From positions 124,001 through 188,000 of the forward strand of contig JACVRA010000248.1 in the NCBI GenBank assembly GCA_019828545.1: DNA of 64,000 nucleotides, in the 5' to 3' direction. The notes under the pieces were generated by a model, which saw only the letters and a program-made list of their open reading frames with translations, ran no database searches and had not been told where the DNA came from. Shown here one piece after another: positions 10,330-20,395 of the stretch; within the stretch, counting starts at the first letter, position 1, and every line of letters starts with the position of its first letter. This DNA comes from Paracamarosporium sp. OC-R06-R3. Lineage: Eukaryota > Ascomycota > Dothideomycetes > Pleosporales > Didymosphaeriaceae. The position numbers and the translations under genes are program-made.

Positions 10330-11679
10330 ATGGCCCTGTTCGCAATCACCAGCCTGGTTGCTGTGGCCGCAGCATCCCAGTCACTCTTCACCAGGAATAA
10401 CCCACCCCAACCACCATGTGTCTATCCATATACGAAGTTTGTGTACTCGGGCTGTTACTCGGATTCTGTCGCAAGCCGTGCCCTTCCATTCAAAGCTGAT
10501 CTCGAATTCAACAACGCAACTGTCGAGCAATGCACCGCTTATTGCAAGGGCAACAACTATCGATACGCAGGACTTGAATATTATGGTAAAACTCCTCTCC
10601 AAGGATGCTCATAAGCAGCCTAACAGTGTTAGGGCAATGTTTTTGTGGAACGAGCGTGTACGCTCCCAAGGCTGACGAAGCGGAGTGCAACCTTCCTTGC
10701 AACGGTAAGACATTGCACGCCTCACACCTAATTCGCAGTGCTGATGTATGTAGGGGACTCGACTCAGGCTTGTGGTGGAGCAGACCGCGTGTCTATCTAC
10801 CAAGACCCTACGTTTCCTGATGCGGATGACATCGCAGTTTCACCTGACTACTTGTCGCTTGGCTGCTACACCGAAGGTGACAGCGGCCGCTCTCTCGACT
10901 ACTCGCAGTGGGACAATCTCAACATCTCGGCAATGACCACTGAGACATGTCTGACCGCTTGTGGCGCGAAAGGCTTTCCGTTCGCGGGTACCGAGTTTGG
11001 TCGGGAATGTTACTGCGGTGTTGTTCTCGGGAACGGCACTGTCTCCACTGAATCCGGCCAATGTTCTACCCCTTGCACAGGAAACAGCACACAATACTGT
11101 GGTGGTCTCGACCGCTTGTCGCTCTATGTAGCGAAGAACCTGGAGTCGACCGAGCCATGCGGTCCCCCCGTGATCTCGTCGTCTTCCAGCATCCCGTCAT
11201 CCACCCCAACTCCATCTTCTTCTTCTTCCAGCGTACCATCGACGAGCCCTACTTCTTCATCCGTGATCACATCGTCTTCGAGTCTTACGTCTTCATCCGT
11301 AATCACATCATCGTCGAGTCTGACGCCTACTTCCTCATCGAAATCTTCCTCATCGAAGTCTTCATCATCGAAGTCTTCATCAAAGTCTTCTTCGGTCTCT
11401 ATTCCCACAACCTCATCATGCGTGGGATACCTTTGCCCCAAGACCAGCACAACAAAGAAGCCGACTCCAAGCCCTACAACCTCGTCATGCGTAGGATACC
11501 TTTGTCCTAAGACCACCACAAAGAAAAGCTCCTCGACCCCTTGCAAGACGTCATCAAAGCCATCGTCGACGAAGAAGTCGTCTACGCTGAAGACAACCAC
11601 CCCTTGCAAGACTTCTTCAAAGACGACGGCGAAGAGCACTGCTAAGTCCACATCGTCGAAATATGGATGGGGATGGTGA
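10330..11679 (+). CDS. secreted two-WSC-domain, Ser/Thr-rich surface protein
   Basis: Three exons, 10330-10585, 10633-10704 and 10754-11679, give 417 aa; the introns are 47 and 49 nt with GTAAAA/GTAAGA donors. Residues 1-18 are a signal peptide. Two WSC domains follow, starting at YSGCYSD (near residue 37) and LSLGCYTEG (near 143). Each carries the family's Cys pattern and CxCG (FCG, YCG) and ACGG/YCGG motifs. From about residue 245 the chain is almost pure Ser/Thr/Lys, so heavily O-mannosylated. It includes a 23-residue (69-bp) tandem duplication bearing CVGYLCPKT. It ends in SKYGWGW with no GPI signal or transmembrane helix, unlike the yeast Wsc stress sensors. WSC domains bind carbohydrate; a cell-wall or secreted lectin-like role is likely. 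The antisense frame over the Ser-rich tail is an artefact of composition. Confidence 0.88.
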
Positions 11680-12734
11680 ATGTAGGCGGCTCGCACGAGT
11701 TGGCGTTTACATGATTTTGTAGGAGATGGGCAACAGTCCATTGAGCGGAGGCTGGACAAAAGATCTCACTGCTAAAAATGAGGGGGAAAGGATTCTCGAT
11801 ACCTAATGAACTGACATCGGAATCTCCTCTTGTATATCCATATAATATATTCACCATTGCCCCCTATCTTAGATCTTGTCATGTGAACACCTATAACGTC
11901 ATACAAGGGGAACGAACCTGAAGTCCCAATTCACTAGGCATTGTGGTTCCATCATCGTCTTCTTTCTGCTGATAGCAAAGACTACGAGCACACTCACATC
12001 ATCACTCACTCGACTAGCAACATAAAGGTACTCACGCCGCTCCGCATAATTGGAACAATAGATATTTCATGATGTATAATCCAGTACTACCGCATACAGT
12101 AACACAAGTCACTCATTCTACTATCCCCGCCAATCAACCAAATCCATCGTCCTCTCGCTACGCTCACAATCATCATCACCATCCCATTAAACCCTAATTC
12201 CCTATTAACAAGCAGCCCACACGAATATGAGTGCCGGCATGCTTTTTAGAGCGCGCCTCCGTCCGTTCATCGGGTTTGTACCCGTTTCTAGTTCTAAAAG
12301 AACGATGACAAGCCCACATGACATTCCTGGCCAGTATTTTTAGTGCAGCAAGAGGGAGTCGCGAGAACAAGGTACGTATGGGAAGTTAGCAGTTTATATA
12401 CACACATGCCATCTCAGCAGTACTCACAATCATCATCATTGCTCTATAAAAGAAGCTAGCTGTAGGCTCATGTGAACGGCGTATTTTCAGGGAGTGAAGA
12501 CCGCAGGACACAATCTATCTTGGTGCTTTACAATACGCTCCCGTCCATCATTGTGTTGCCTTAACTTTTCAAGTCCCACATACCTTATGCTGCTGGTAGT
12601 TTTAGTAGAAACGTGTTTCTTGAAGATACGACGAGCTGTTCACGTGATCCTGTTGTTGGCTTTCTTTTTTTTCTTCCCAACACAAAAAAATGAAAATCAT
12701 GCTCTTAAGTCTATTATTTTGTTTCACCTATCCT
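11680..12734. other. AT-rich intergenic region
   Basis: There is no credible coding frame. The segment is AT-richer than neighbouring genes and leads into the repeat-rich block; a motif AGGGAGTCGCGAGAAC near 12351 echoes the repeat pair further on. Confidence 0.5.
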
Positions 12735-13315
12735 CTATATCCGAGGAGGACGAACGCAAGGCCACATACTTCTTTTTGCTGAAAATTTCAGTATCTCAGG
12801 AGGAAATCGTGAAGAAGGAAGCAGATGAAATCAACGGATTTTATAAATGTAACATGTTCGGTGCACGTGATGTAGTTCCTATTTCTTAAAGAAGGCATTG
12901 ACAGGACTTGCGGGCACAAGCCACTCAGATGAACGGCATCTGTCTTTGTTCCAAGGCGCAGGCTCTCGTCTATCACAACGCTGCATCTCTACTTTCAGTT
13001 TGGGAATATAGAGCGCAGGTCGACATGTTCTATAGGTCTAGTGGGTTTAATACGCACGCAAGTTTCAAAGACAAGGCAAGCCGTCCACATGAGCTTGCTG
13101 CTAGTTGTTCTTTTCTTGCCACGCGCCCACGTCCATTATTTTGTATCTGATTTTCTTTTAGTTAGGGGAGGATGAACACCAGACCACATATTTTTTGCTG
13201 AGCATTTTAGGTTGGCATGAGGGAGTCGTGAAGAAAAAAGTAGGTGAGAGATCAGCAGGATTATATATATGCGGCATGTTTGGCGCACGTGACGCCGTTA
13301 TTAGGGATCACCACT
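12735..13315. repeat. two diverged copies of a dispersed repeat
   Basis: About 150 bp at 12735-12890 and at 13165-13315 align by eye: a GAGGA-GA-GAAC start, a CCACATA block, TTTTTGCTGA, TCGTGAAGAA, a TTATA block, CATGTT-GG and GCACGTGA. They lie about 425 bp apart in the same orientation and are diverged by substitutions and small gaps. Parts (CCACATA, TTTTAG) recall the array at 13707-14660, so they may be outlying, older relatives. Confidence 0.55.
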
Positions 13316-13361
13316 CTATGAACCTATGATTTTGACTTCCCAGAAAACAAACCCTCCCACA

Positions 13362-13706
13362 TTAACTGGTGCTAGACCTTTCTCTCGGGTATTCAGTTAC
13401 GTGCATCAGGTTCGCGATGGTGCGGTCAATGTCTCCCAAGGACGATTTCGCGAATTGGACCTCATCCTCTGCCTGCGCGATCAGTTTGGCGACCTGGGCA
13501 GATACTGCCTTGAACTCTTCGGCAGGGAGCTCCTCGGAAGCCTTAGCCTGCCGTTGAAGGTCGGCAAGGGCGTCCTCTTCGACTTGCAGGTCGTCCACAG
13601 CTTCTCGGCGTCGCCGTTGGATGTCTCCGCGTGTCTTTCGTGCGTTTCGACGTTCTTTCGCTTCGCGTCGTATGCGAGGCGCTGTTGTTCTGTTGCATAT
13701 CCACTT
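13362..13706 (-). pseudogene. coiled-coil coding fragment without a start
   Basis: The frame is open for 114 codons and looks like real protein: an Arg/Lys-rich helix (REAKERRNARKTR) followed by Glu/Ala/Gln-rich heptad-like sequence (VEEDALADLQRQAKA, AVSAQVAKLIAQAEDE). The GC content is higher than in the DNA around it. There is no ATG near its beginning, and a TAA closes the frame upstream exactly where the repeat array starts. It may be the last exon of a gene whose 5' exons I cannot find, or a gene remnant carried by or trapped between repeats. I do not recognise the family. Confidence 0.4.
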
Positions 13707-14660
13707 TTAGTCCAATGAGGATGTAGGCATAGCCACTATAGGCAAGCGTCTCTCGCAGGAACAAGCTCGATCGTCTACACATCATTACATTCGCGGCTTT
13801 TTCGAATCCTCACATGTACGGTAGGGTTCACATGGGTTACTTAAGCTTCTAGTACGTGGAGAGGAAGGAAAGCACCATATCTGAGTGCGACAACGTGCGT
13901 TTCAACAAGCCCGATCGTGCGCACATTAAAGTGAACGGTGTCAGTTTGAATGTGTGTCACAGAAGACCGCACATAGAGTTTTACTTGAGCTTGTAATGTG
14001 GACGGGGAATAGGAGCCCAGCACCACATGGGATTCCGACAACATGCGTTTTAGCAAGTCCACTTGTCCACACATCACTTCTTTTAGAACTCTTTTGAACC
14101 CCACATGTCCTGAATGCCTTGCTTATTTTGAGCTTTTAGTTCTTGACATTGGTGAGAGAAAGGAACGAGGCCAGCACCACATCAAAGCGCGTCGACGTGC
14201 GTTTCAACGAGCCCGCTCCTCCACATACAATGGAGTTTGCAGTCCTTTTGAATCTCCGCGGCTCTCGCATACGATGCATTTCTCACCATTGTTTGACTTT
14301 TCAGTATGTGTGGAGAAAGGGGACCAGGATCACATCAAACCTTTCATCGTCGGTTTTAGCAGGACCGCTCTTCCGCACTTTGTTACCATTCTCATCTCTT
14401 TGAATAACCGCATGCCCCGCAAGTCACACATGCATCCGCTCTTCTGAGTTTTAGTATATGCGGAGGAGCGATGCCAGCACCGCATTTAAGCGCGACAGCG
14501 TGCGTTTTAACAAGCTCGCTCCTCTAAACATCAGGATGCGGTGGTTTTTGAATGCCCACATGTGACGAACACCACACATGATTTGTTCCTTGCGGGTTTT
14601 TAGTTTTGAGGGAAGAGGGCAAGACAGCACTACATCGTATCGTTGCATGATGTTTTTAGT
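13707..14660. repeat. degenerate tandem array, period about 150 bp
   Basis: A block of the form AGCACCACAT recurs at about 13731, 13871, 14019, 14173, 14326, 14475 and 14626, spacings of 140, 148, 154, 153, 149 and 151 bp. Each unit also has a GCGTTT(C/T)AACAAG block, a pyrimidine-rich CTCCACACAT segment, CTTTTGAAT, CCCACATG and TTTTAGTATGTGGAG just before the next anchor. Copies are diverged with small indels. No unit encodes a continuous protein in any one frame, so it reads as a satellite-like array. Confidence 0.75.
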
Positions 14661-14969
14661 AAAGCAATGGTGGGAAGAGTGTGAGGAAGAAGGATAAGGG
14701 TGCTGTGGGAGGTCTTATATACCGTGGCTGTGCTGAGCGTGGATGAGATGAAATTTGAAGCACGGGATGTTTCCAACAGAGCTAGTCCGTACACAGAAAC
14801 AACAAAACCAGGTTCAGATTCTCTGTCTATATAAATGGTATCATTATCATGCACACACATGCCATGTCTCGCGCCTAAGCGCGCTCGAGCTCGACCATCT
14901 ATGCTAACGCCGCGCTACCCTCCCCAGTGTAAACCACCTTATTATAAAAAATGGTCTTCCTAAAATTGA
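14661..14969. other. non-coding stretch between array and PDAT 3' end
   Basis: This 309-bp stretch shows no gene. It should contain the 3' UTR of the minus-strand PDAT gene. Confidence 0.5.
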
Positions 14970-17026
14970 TTAAGGAGGTACCCGTGATCGCTCACCCGGT
15001 TCGCCCTCTTCGTAGATCTTCACTTTCTCCGCGTATTCCCTGATATTAGAGTGTATCGTCTCTTCGATGAGTTCGCCGCGCCCACCGGCAACACGTAGAA
15101 TGAGGTCGTTGAGGGAGGAGCGTCCTAGGATATCGACGTGATCGCCTGTTGTGAGTGAGCTTCGCTGTCCTTTTCCACTCCACATCGATATAGTAGTGGG
15201 TCGACTTGGCTTACCTGTATTTGGTCCACCTCTCGGACTAAACCGATCCGGCTCGTGCGGCATCTCATATGTTGTGATTTTCACGCCCGCCGGATTATAT
15301 CTCTTCATCTTCCATCCCTTGGCACACATATATCCGCTGCTAAGCAGATTCACCGTGCCATCGCCTTCGCCTAGAACCACGCCGTGATCCACATTGCCGT
15401 TAGCGAATGTTGTGTCGAGTGTGATGTTCAGCTTGCTCAGCGGGTCGTGATCGTCGCGGTAGTAATACGCGCGCTCGGTAGGCTTGCCGATGCCGTAGAA
15501 ACAATATATCTTCAGACTCGGTGCCAGTGGCAAGCGCGTCTCGAGCGGGTTTATCCACTTCGCGGGGATAAGCTGGTTGTCCTCGACTTCGCGGCGAGTG
15601 TGGGCTACGCCGTGGGAGTAGCTCCTTTGCACCATCTCCTTATACCATTCCTCGCTGTTCTTATATAGATATGGGAAGCTCTCCTCAACAGTCAAATTCG
15701 TCCCCGTAAGGCTGGAGTTGCTGTCACGTGCGAAGCGCACGAAGTTCCCAAAGCTCACGTTTTGGCCTGGTAGGTCGTCTGGTGCGCCGGTGTGGTCGCC
15801 CCAGACGGCATTTCCGCCGAGCGGTAGCATGGAAGAGATGCCGGGCATAGCGCGGAATATCTCTGCGCGTTCGTGGCGGCTGAGGAATTTCTCGAGGCCG
15901 TAGACAGCAAAGGCGTTGAGTTGAGCTGTATCTTTCATTTCGCCGCTAAGCACGGCGGGCATGCCTTTCAGCGCGCCGAGCATGCAGCCGGAGATGTTGA
16001 TCCATGAGTCGATATAGGCCTCCACCCAGCCAGGGCCGCCATTCCCGTACCCTTCAGCTTCGACCCAATGCAGGAAGTAGTAAAGAACCTGAGATCCCAT
16101 CGAATGGGAGAGGAGAACTACCTTCTTGTTTTGGACGCGCACGGCGATTTCAATGTGTGCTTTCAGACGAGTAAAGTACTGGTCGCGTTTCTCGTAATTC
16201 ATATACGTCATTCTCCAATCATAAGCAGCTGTGAACGCGTTCGTGGGATCATATCCAATGGTAGCAAGATTCTCGAGGATCTTATTCCAGATCCAGTACC
16301 CTGTGATGAAGAAGTCCGTAGCGTCGAAGCCTTGAGCTGCTCGAAGCTTGATGCCCGGGGGATCTAAGCCGGTCCTCGTGTCCAGCATGATGTGTCTCTT
16401 CCAGCTCGGCTTGTCCAGGACGAGCGCCCGCATCATGGACCAAGAACCCCACAGTCTCTTGCGGAAGTACTGTCGCGATTCCTCTTCCGTGCCCCACGAT
16501 TCGAGGCCTGTGGATATAACGCCAGGTATCATGATAACGGGATGTACGGCCGATATGCCCTGCGAGCGCGCATGAAGACCTACAGCGAAGGAGTCGTAGT
16601 TAACAGCATCACGTTCTTGTTTCTACTGAGCGATGCAATCAGCACTCTTCTTCCTATTCACATGGCTATAGTTATTCCAAAAAGCCATACCTGTAGTTGC
16701 TGCGCATCCCTTAGGAATCCCTGCGGCAGTGCGTCCAATATACTGTCCAAATTCACTCCCTCCAAACTACTCAGATCAATCATGTCATTGCTGCCCGCGA
16801 AGAAGGCCGCAGCCATCACTCCAGCCAGCCCACCGAGGGCGAAGATCCAGAAGTTCTTCTTCTTTCCATTCTTGCTCTTGGCGCCTTTCTTAAGCGTCTG
16901 TAGCTTCTCTGCTGTCACAACGCGGAGGTTCGCGGGACGATCAGGATCAGGCGTAGGCTCGCGGGAGACGTCGGTCGAGGAGTCGTCTTTGATCTCGCCG
17001 CCGAAGCGGCGCCTGAGGAATGACAT
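14970..17026 (-). CDS. LRO1: phospholipid:diacylglycerol acyltransferase (Lro1/PDAT)
   Basis: This enzyme moves an acyl chain from phospholipid to diacylglycerol, making triacylglycerol without acyl-CoA, at the ER and nuclear membrane. Exons 17026-16691, 16622-15215 and 15145-14970 give 639 aa, the usual family size. A basic, Ser-rich cytosolic N-terminus is followed by one transmembrane helix (about residues 59-77) and a lumenal LCAT-type domain. The domain shows VIMIPGVISTGLESW, the nucleophile in LLSHSMGSQ (Ser near 286), the acid in GEGDGTVN and the base in GDHVDILGR. The second intron (15146-15214, 69 nt, GTAAGC..CACAACAG) is a multiple of three with no stop. Reading through it would insert 23 residues between PNTG and DHVD, next to the catalytic His. 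The gene is divergent from NAA30, 220 bp apart. Confidence 0.95.
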
Positions 17027-17246
17027 AGACTACGCGGAGGTTGAAAAAGGGTTGCGGCGACCCATGGGAGCCAACAGGATCTACCACGACGTGTGCAGCT
17101 AAAATAGCGGCATCCAGCGCATGTGAAAGCGCGTGGGAGTTTTATTAGGCAGGCCGTCATAGCTTCGGAACGCGCCGCCAAGCTGCGGGCGGGCTAGCGA
17201 CGGCATTCCGACGACCCCACGTCCACCTCCATCGCTGCAACCCCCA
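17027..17246. promoter_or_regulatory. shared divergent promoter of PDAT and NAA30
   Basis: Two start codons face away from each other across 220 bp, so both promoters must lie here or overlap. I see no clear TATA box; bidirectional use is inferred from spacing. Confidence 0.6.
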
Positions 17247-17940
17247 ATGGGCGACGACACGGATGTGAAAGAGAAGGATGGCGATGCGCTGCAGTATGTG
17301 CAGTACCATGGCTCCAAGGAAGAAACGTACCTCCCTGCGATCCGCCAGCTGATCTCAAAGGACCTCTCGGAGCCGTACAGCATCTATGTCTACCGGTACT
17401 TTCTGTATCAATGGGGGGATCTGTGCTATATGGTACCTCTATTCTCTTTTACATCCTCATAAACTCTTCCTAATACTATCGTAGGCACTAGACAGCACCA
17501 ACGAGCTCATCGGCGTCGTAGTCTGCAAGCTCGAACCCCACCGCAGCGGCCCCTTCCGCGGCTACATCGCCATGCTTGCAGTCCGTGAATCGCACCGCGG
17601 CCAAGGAATTGCTACGAAGCTCGTCTGCATGGCTATCGACGCCATGGCCGCCCGTGATGCCGATGAGATCGTGCTCGAGACGGAGGTCACAAACAAGGCA
17701 TCTCTCAAATTATACGAACGGTTGGGCTTCCTGAGGAGCAAGCGCCTGCACAGATACTACCTCAACGGCAATGCGGCATTCAGGTTGATACTGTATATGA
17801 AGGAGGGTACGGCTCTGAAGAGACCAGGCCTAGGAACTGGGCCCGGGGGACAGATGATGGGTGAGCCACCGAAGATGGAGGAATATAGGGGATTTGCAGC
17901 GGATACGGGTACGGAAGGTGAACAAATTCCCGGTATTTGA
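17247..17940 (+). CDS. NAA30: NatC N-terminal acetyltransferase catalytic subunit
   Basis: The Mak3/Naa30 family acetylates the initiator Met of proteins starting Met-Leu, Met-Ile, Met-Phe or Met-Trp, as part of the NatC complex on ribosomes. Exons 17247-17432 and 17485-17940 give 213 aa; the 52-nt intron has GTACCT..ATCGTAG ends and a CTAATAC branch. GNAT features are in order: EPYSIYVYRYFL, YIAMLAVRESHRGQGIATKL with the acetyl-CoA loop R-G-Q-G-I-A, VLETEVTNKASLKLYERLGF, and RYYLNGNAAFRLILYM typical of Naa30. The tail after residue 180 is a disordered Gly/Pro-rich extension. It is divergent from PDAT. Confidence 0.93.
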
Positions 17941-18286
17941 AGAGATGCGAACCGCTCGAGGAGCTATAATCGCGAATAAGAACAGTTAGGCCACAAAATA
18001 AGAGAGTGGTCAAGAGCGGGTTCCCCAGCACGGTATCCCAGATAGTGATAGCAGCGGGAATTATGAGCTGTTGAAGCTTGGAAAGTTCTCTGCGAGTTAG
18101 AGCACCGGCTCGAAGGAGGTGGAAAAAAATTATCAGTTGAAGGCTCATTGTATCGTGAGACTCCCCACATAGAGTTTTAAAGCATTGGTCATATAATCTT
18201 CGTACTAATGCCACACATTTCATGTCATTCCCAACAAACTTATACACACTAGCTAATGCCTCCGGTTTCATGCCGGGGCCACTCAT
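17780..18286 (-). CDS. hypothetical protein, doubtful
   Basis: A 168-codon frame opens with ATG, and its first 115 codons lie outside NAA30; the rest is antisense to the NAA30 tail. That outer part looks moderately protein-like, with hydrophobic helices (LQLIIFFHLLRAG, NPLLTTLLFCGLTVLI), and a polypyrimidine/polypurine tract lies just upstream. No family is recognised. The antisense overlap with a conserved gene makes the 3' part suspect; an intron could end it earlier. Confidence 0.3.
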   Translation of the reverse strand: MSGPGMKPEALASVYKFVGNDMKCVALVRRLYDQCFKTLCGESHDTMSLQLIIFFHLLRAGALTRRELSKLQQLIIPAAITIWDTVLGNPLLTTLLFCGLTVLIRDYSSSSGSHLFKYREFVHLPYPYPLQIPYIPPSSVAHPSSVPRAQFLGLVSSEPYPPSYTVST

Positions 18287-18317
18287 GATTGTTCCAAGGT
18301 TGCATTTAGGAACCGAG

Positions 18318-18371
18318 TGTCGAAAGAAAGAAGAAAGAAACGAGCGAATAAACGAAAGAAAAGAAAGGAAG
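18318..18371. repeat. purine-rich GAAA tract
   Basis: Imperfect GAAA/GAAAGAA units fill this stretch (CT-rich on the minus strand), just upstream of the doubtful minus-strand gene. Such tracts are common in fungal promoters. Confidence 0.6.
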
Positions 18372-18491
18372 GACTCTTATATACGTTAGCCATATGGAGT
18401 TCTCTCACTCTTAATCGCGTGGTGGAGAGACTGAACTCCATAGGCTAAAATCGACCTGTAGGTATGTACAGTGTATTAGCCGGTCGTCTTT

Positions 18492-19421
18492 TCACGTGGC
18501 CCAACCCATGACAGCGCCTGTGACACGCTGCACAAGGCCTATATCACCACTCTCGTCATGACGAGGAGCAGAAGCTTCCTTTGAGGTACTATCACCTGAC
18601 GCTTCGGCAGCAACTTCTCGCCTAGCATGTCGCACGCTTTCGTTGCTGTGTTCGGTAGCAGCTGCTTCATTGTCGTGTGCATTTCCAATGATACCGACAG
18701 ACCTATGCTTGAATGGGATATAGGCCAGTACTGCGCACATGGTTGCTACCAACGGCCCAAACATCAGGATCCCTTTAGTGGCTTCTTCTGTTGTGTCTGC
18801 AGACCCCGCGAAACCAAACACAAAATGTGCAGCTAGAAGCAGAGCGCAGAACAGATAGATTGGCCCATCCCGCTCTCTCATTCTTGATAAACGTTTGTGA
18901 GTCAGACTGAGGAATGCTACGTAGGTAGCTCCCCATAAGGTTCTGACCATGGCACGAAGTGCCGCATGATCCTTTTCTTCTTGAAGTGGAACGAGAGCTA
19001 TGCTAGCCGAGGTGGATATCACTCCAGCAATAGTCCTCTTATCTCCGGGAAAGCTCACGCCTGAGAGTAAGGCAGCCGTGTAAGGTATGCTAACCGCCAC
19101 GACTATGCCATAAACTGTATTCGTACCCCGTTTATGGATTCGATAGCCGCCAGCATTGGTGCGTGTTATATTGGATAAAGACCCCGCTGCAGGAATCCTC
19201 CCGAGTGCAGGCGAAACTGCCGTTTCAGCGGATGTCGATAAGTAACGACGTGGTAGGCGCCAAGAACATGATTGGGTAGTAATTCTCAGTTCGCGTAGGG
19301 TATCTCCCTTGCGCCTTAAGTGCGATTCTTCCAATAATACATAGGGTTTCCTCGGTCCTTCTTGTGTCAACGTTTCGCTGCTGGTATTGTTCGTTGCGAT
19401 TGGGATGGCTTTCAGCGCCAT
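18492..19421 (-). CDS. unrecognised multi-pass membrane protein
   Basis: A single open frame of 309 aa begins with ATG. The first 95 residues are hydrophilic. Four or five hydrophobic segments follow (about YGIVVAVSIPYTAALL, ATYVAFLSL, IYLFCALLLAAHFVFGF, GILMFGPLVATMCAVLAYI). The final 75 residues are a charged Ala/Glu/Ser-rich tail. No signal peptide and no recognised motif are visible. It is divergent from another unknown membrane protein at 20396. Confidence 0.6.
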   Translation of the reverse strand: MALKAIPIATNNTSSETLTQEGPRKPYVLLEESHLRRKGDTLRELRITTQSCSWRLPRRYLSTSAETAVSPALGRIPAAGSLSNITRTNAGGYRIHKRGTNTVYGIVVAVSIPYTAALLSGVSFPGDKRTIAGVISTSASIALVPLQEEKDHAALRAMVRTLWGATYVAFLSLTHKRLSRMRERDGPIYLFCALLLAAHFVFGFAGSADTTEEATKGILMFGPLVATMCAVLAYIPFKHRSVGIIGNAHDNEAAATEHSNESVRHARREVAAEASGDSTSKEASAPRHDESGDIGLVQRVTGAVMGWAT

Positions 19422-20395
19422 TGTAGTGCACTAGATAGCTTCTTTGTTAGTCTCGTATTGAGAGACAATGTCCAGGTCATCGTTGGGTTCAATTTCTACA
19501 TGGTAGCGCAAATAATCAATCCCACGCTCGAGTACCGGGATTACCGGGAGTACCGGGTGGTTGCCTTCATCCTCTTCGAAAATGAGTTCGAAATAACATG
19601 ACATTTCTTGAGGTTGATAGCTGGTGATGTGGTACTGTTGCTAGTCAATGAGCCACAGATAGCATCTTTTGGACTACATTCGTACTAACCTTGGGAGGCT
19701 TTAGAAACCTCGAGGTATATTTCTGTGGAGCTCCGAACAACCCTTCCTGCCAATCCGGCTTTCTAGTTTCTCGCAAACTTGTTTTCCCGAACTCTGAAAA
19801 GTTCATCTTTCCAGCTTCAAGACAAAGGAGTTGTGTGCAAGCGGAAACGACTCTTTTTGGAGAAAAGGTGCAATCGGTTAGCTAGTGGAGGCGAGGGACC
19901 CAGAGGACTCTAGAAATTCCTAAGAAACAAGCGGGGAACTCGACCTTCTCTGTGACCTCAGCCTGAGCTGGACTAACTTCCACTTGCAAAGCGTCTGGCT
20001 CAAAGGCGCATCATGTGAGCGGGCTGTACTTAACTGCGTATAAACGGGTGATTCTGCAATTGTGATTCGAGACTCCAGTCGGCTGTGCAGAATTGCACCG
20101 GTGAATGCGTGACGTGGCGAGGCAACTTTGCTGACTAGTTATTCCAGCCTTATGATGGTTGCCCTGTCGCTGAGCACATAGTCGCAGCTGTACCATCTCC
20201 CCGCAACCTCAGCAGTTTGAACATGCAAACCGCACGTCTCTGAAGTGAACACACAATCTAAAAAGCTAGATTTAGGTTTTGACCTCTTTGGCGCTCACAA
20301 CCTCAAGTAAAAGCGCCCTGCAATTGCACACAGTACATGCATCACTCCGAAACTGTAGCAGAAGAGACCGCACTAACTAAAATACTAGGCTATCC
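19422..20395. other. divergent intergenic region
   Basis: Nearly 1 kb separates two divergent unknown genes; no coding frame looks genuine. A short direct repeat of TACCGGGA units lies near 19533-19557. Confidence 0.5.

Noticed and set aside
11124..11759. 211-codon acidic minus-strand frame
   Set aside because: It is exactly antisense to the Ser/Thr/Lys-rich tail of the WSC protein; the Asp/Glu/Val composition is the mirror image of TCN/AAG codons.
13707..14660. CRISPR-like array
   Set aside because: Units are about 150 bp, diverged, without short conserved repeats and unique spacers, and the genome is eukaryotic.
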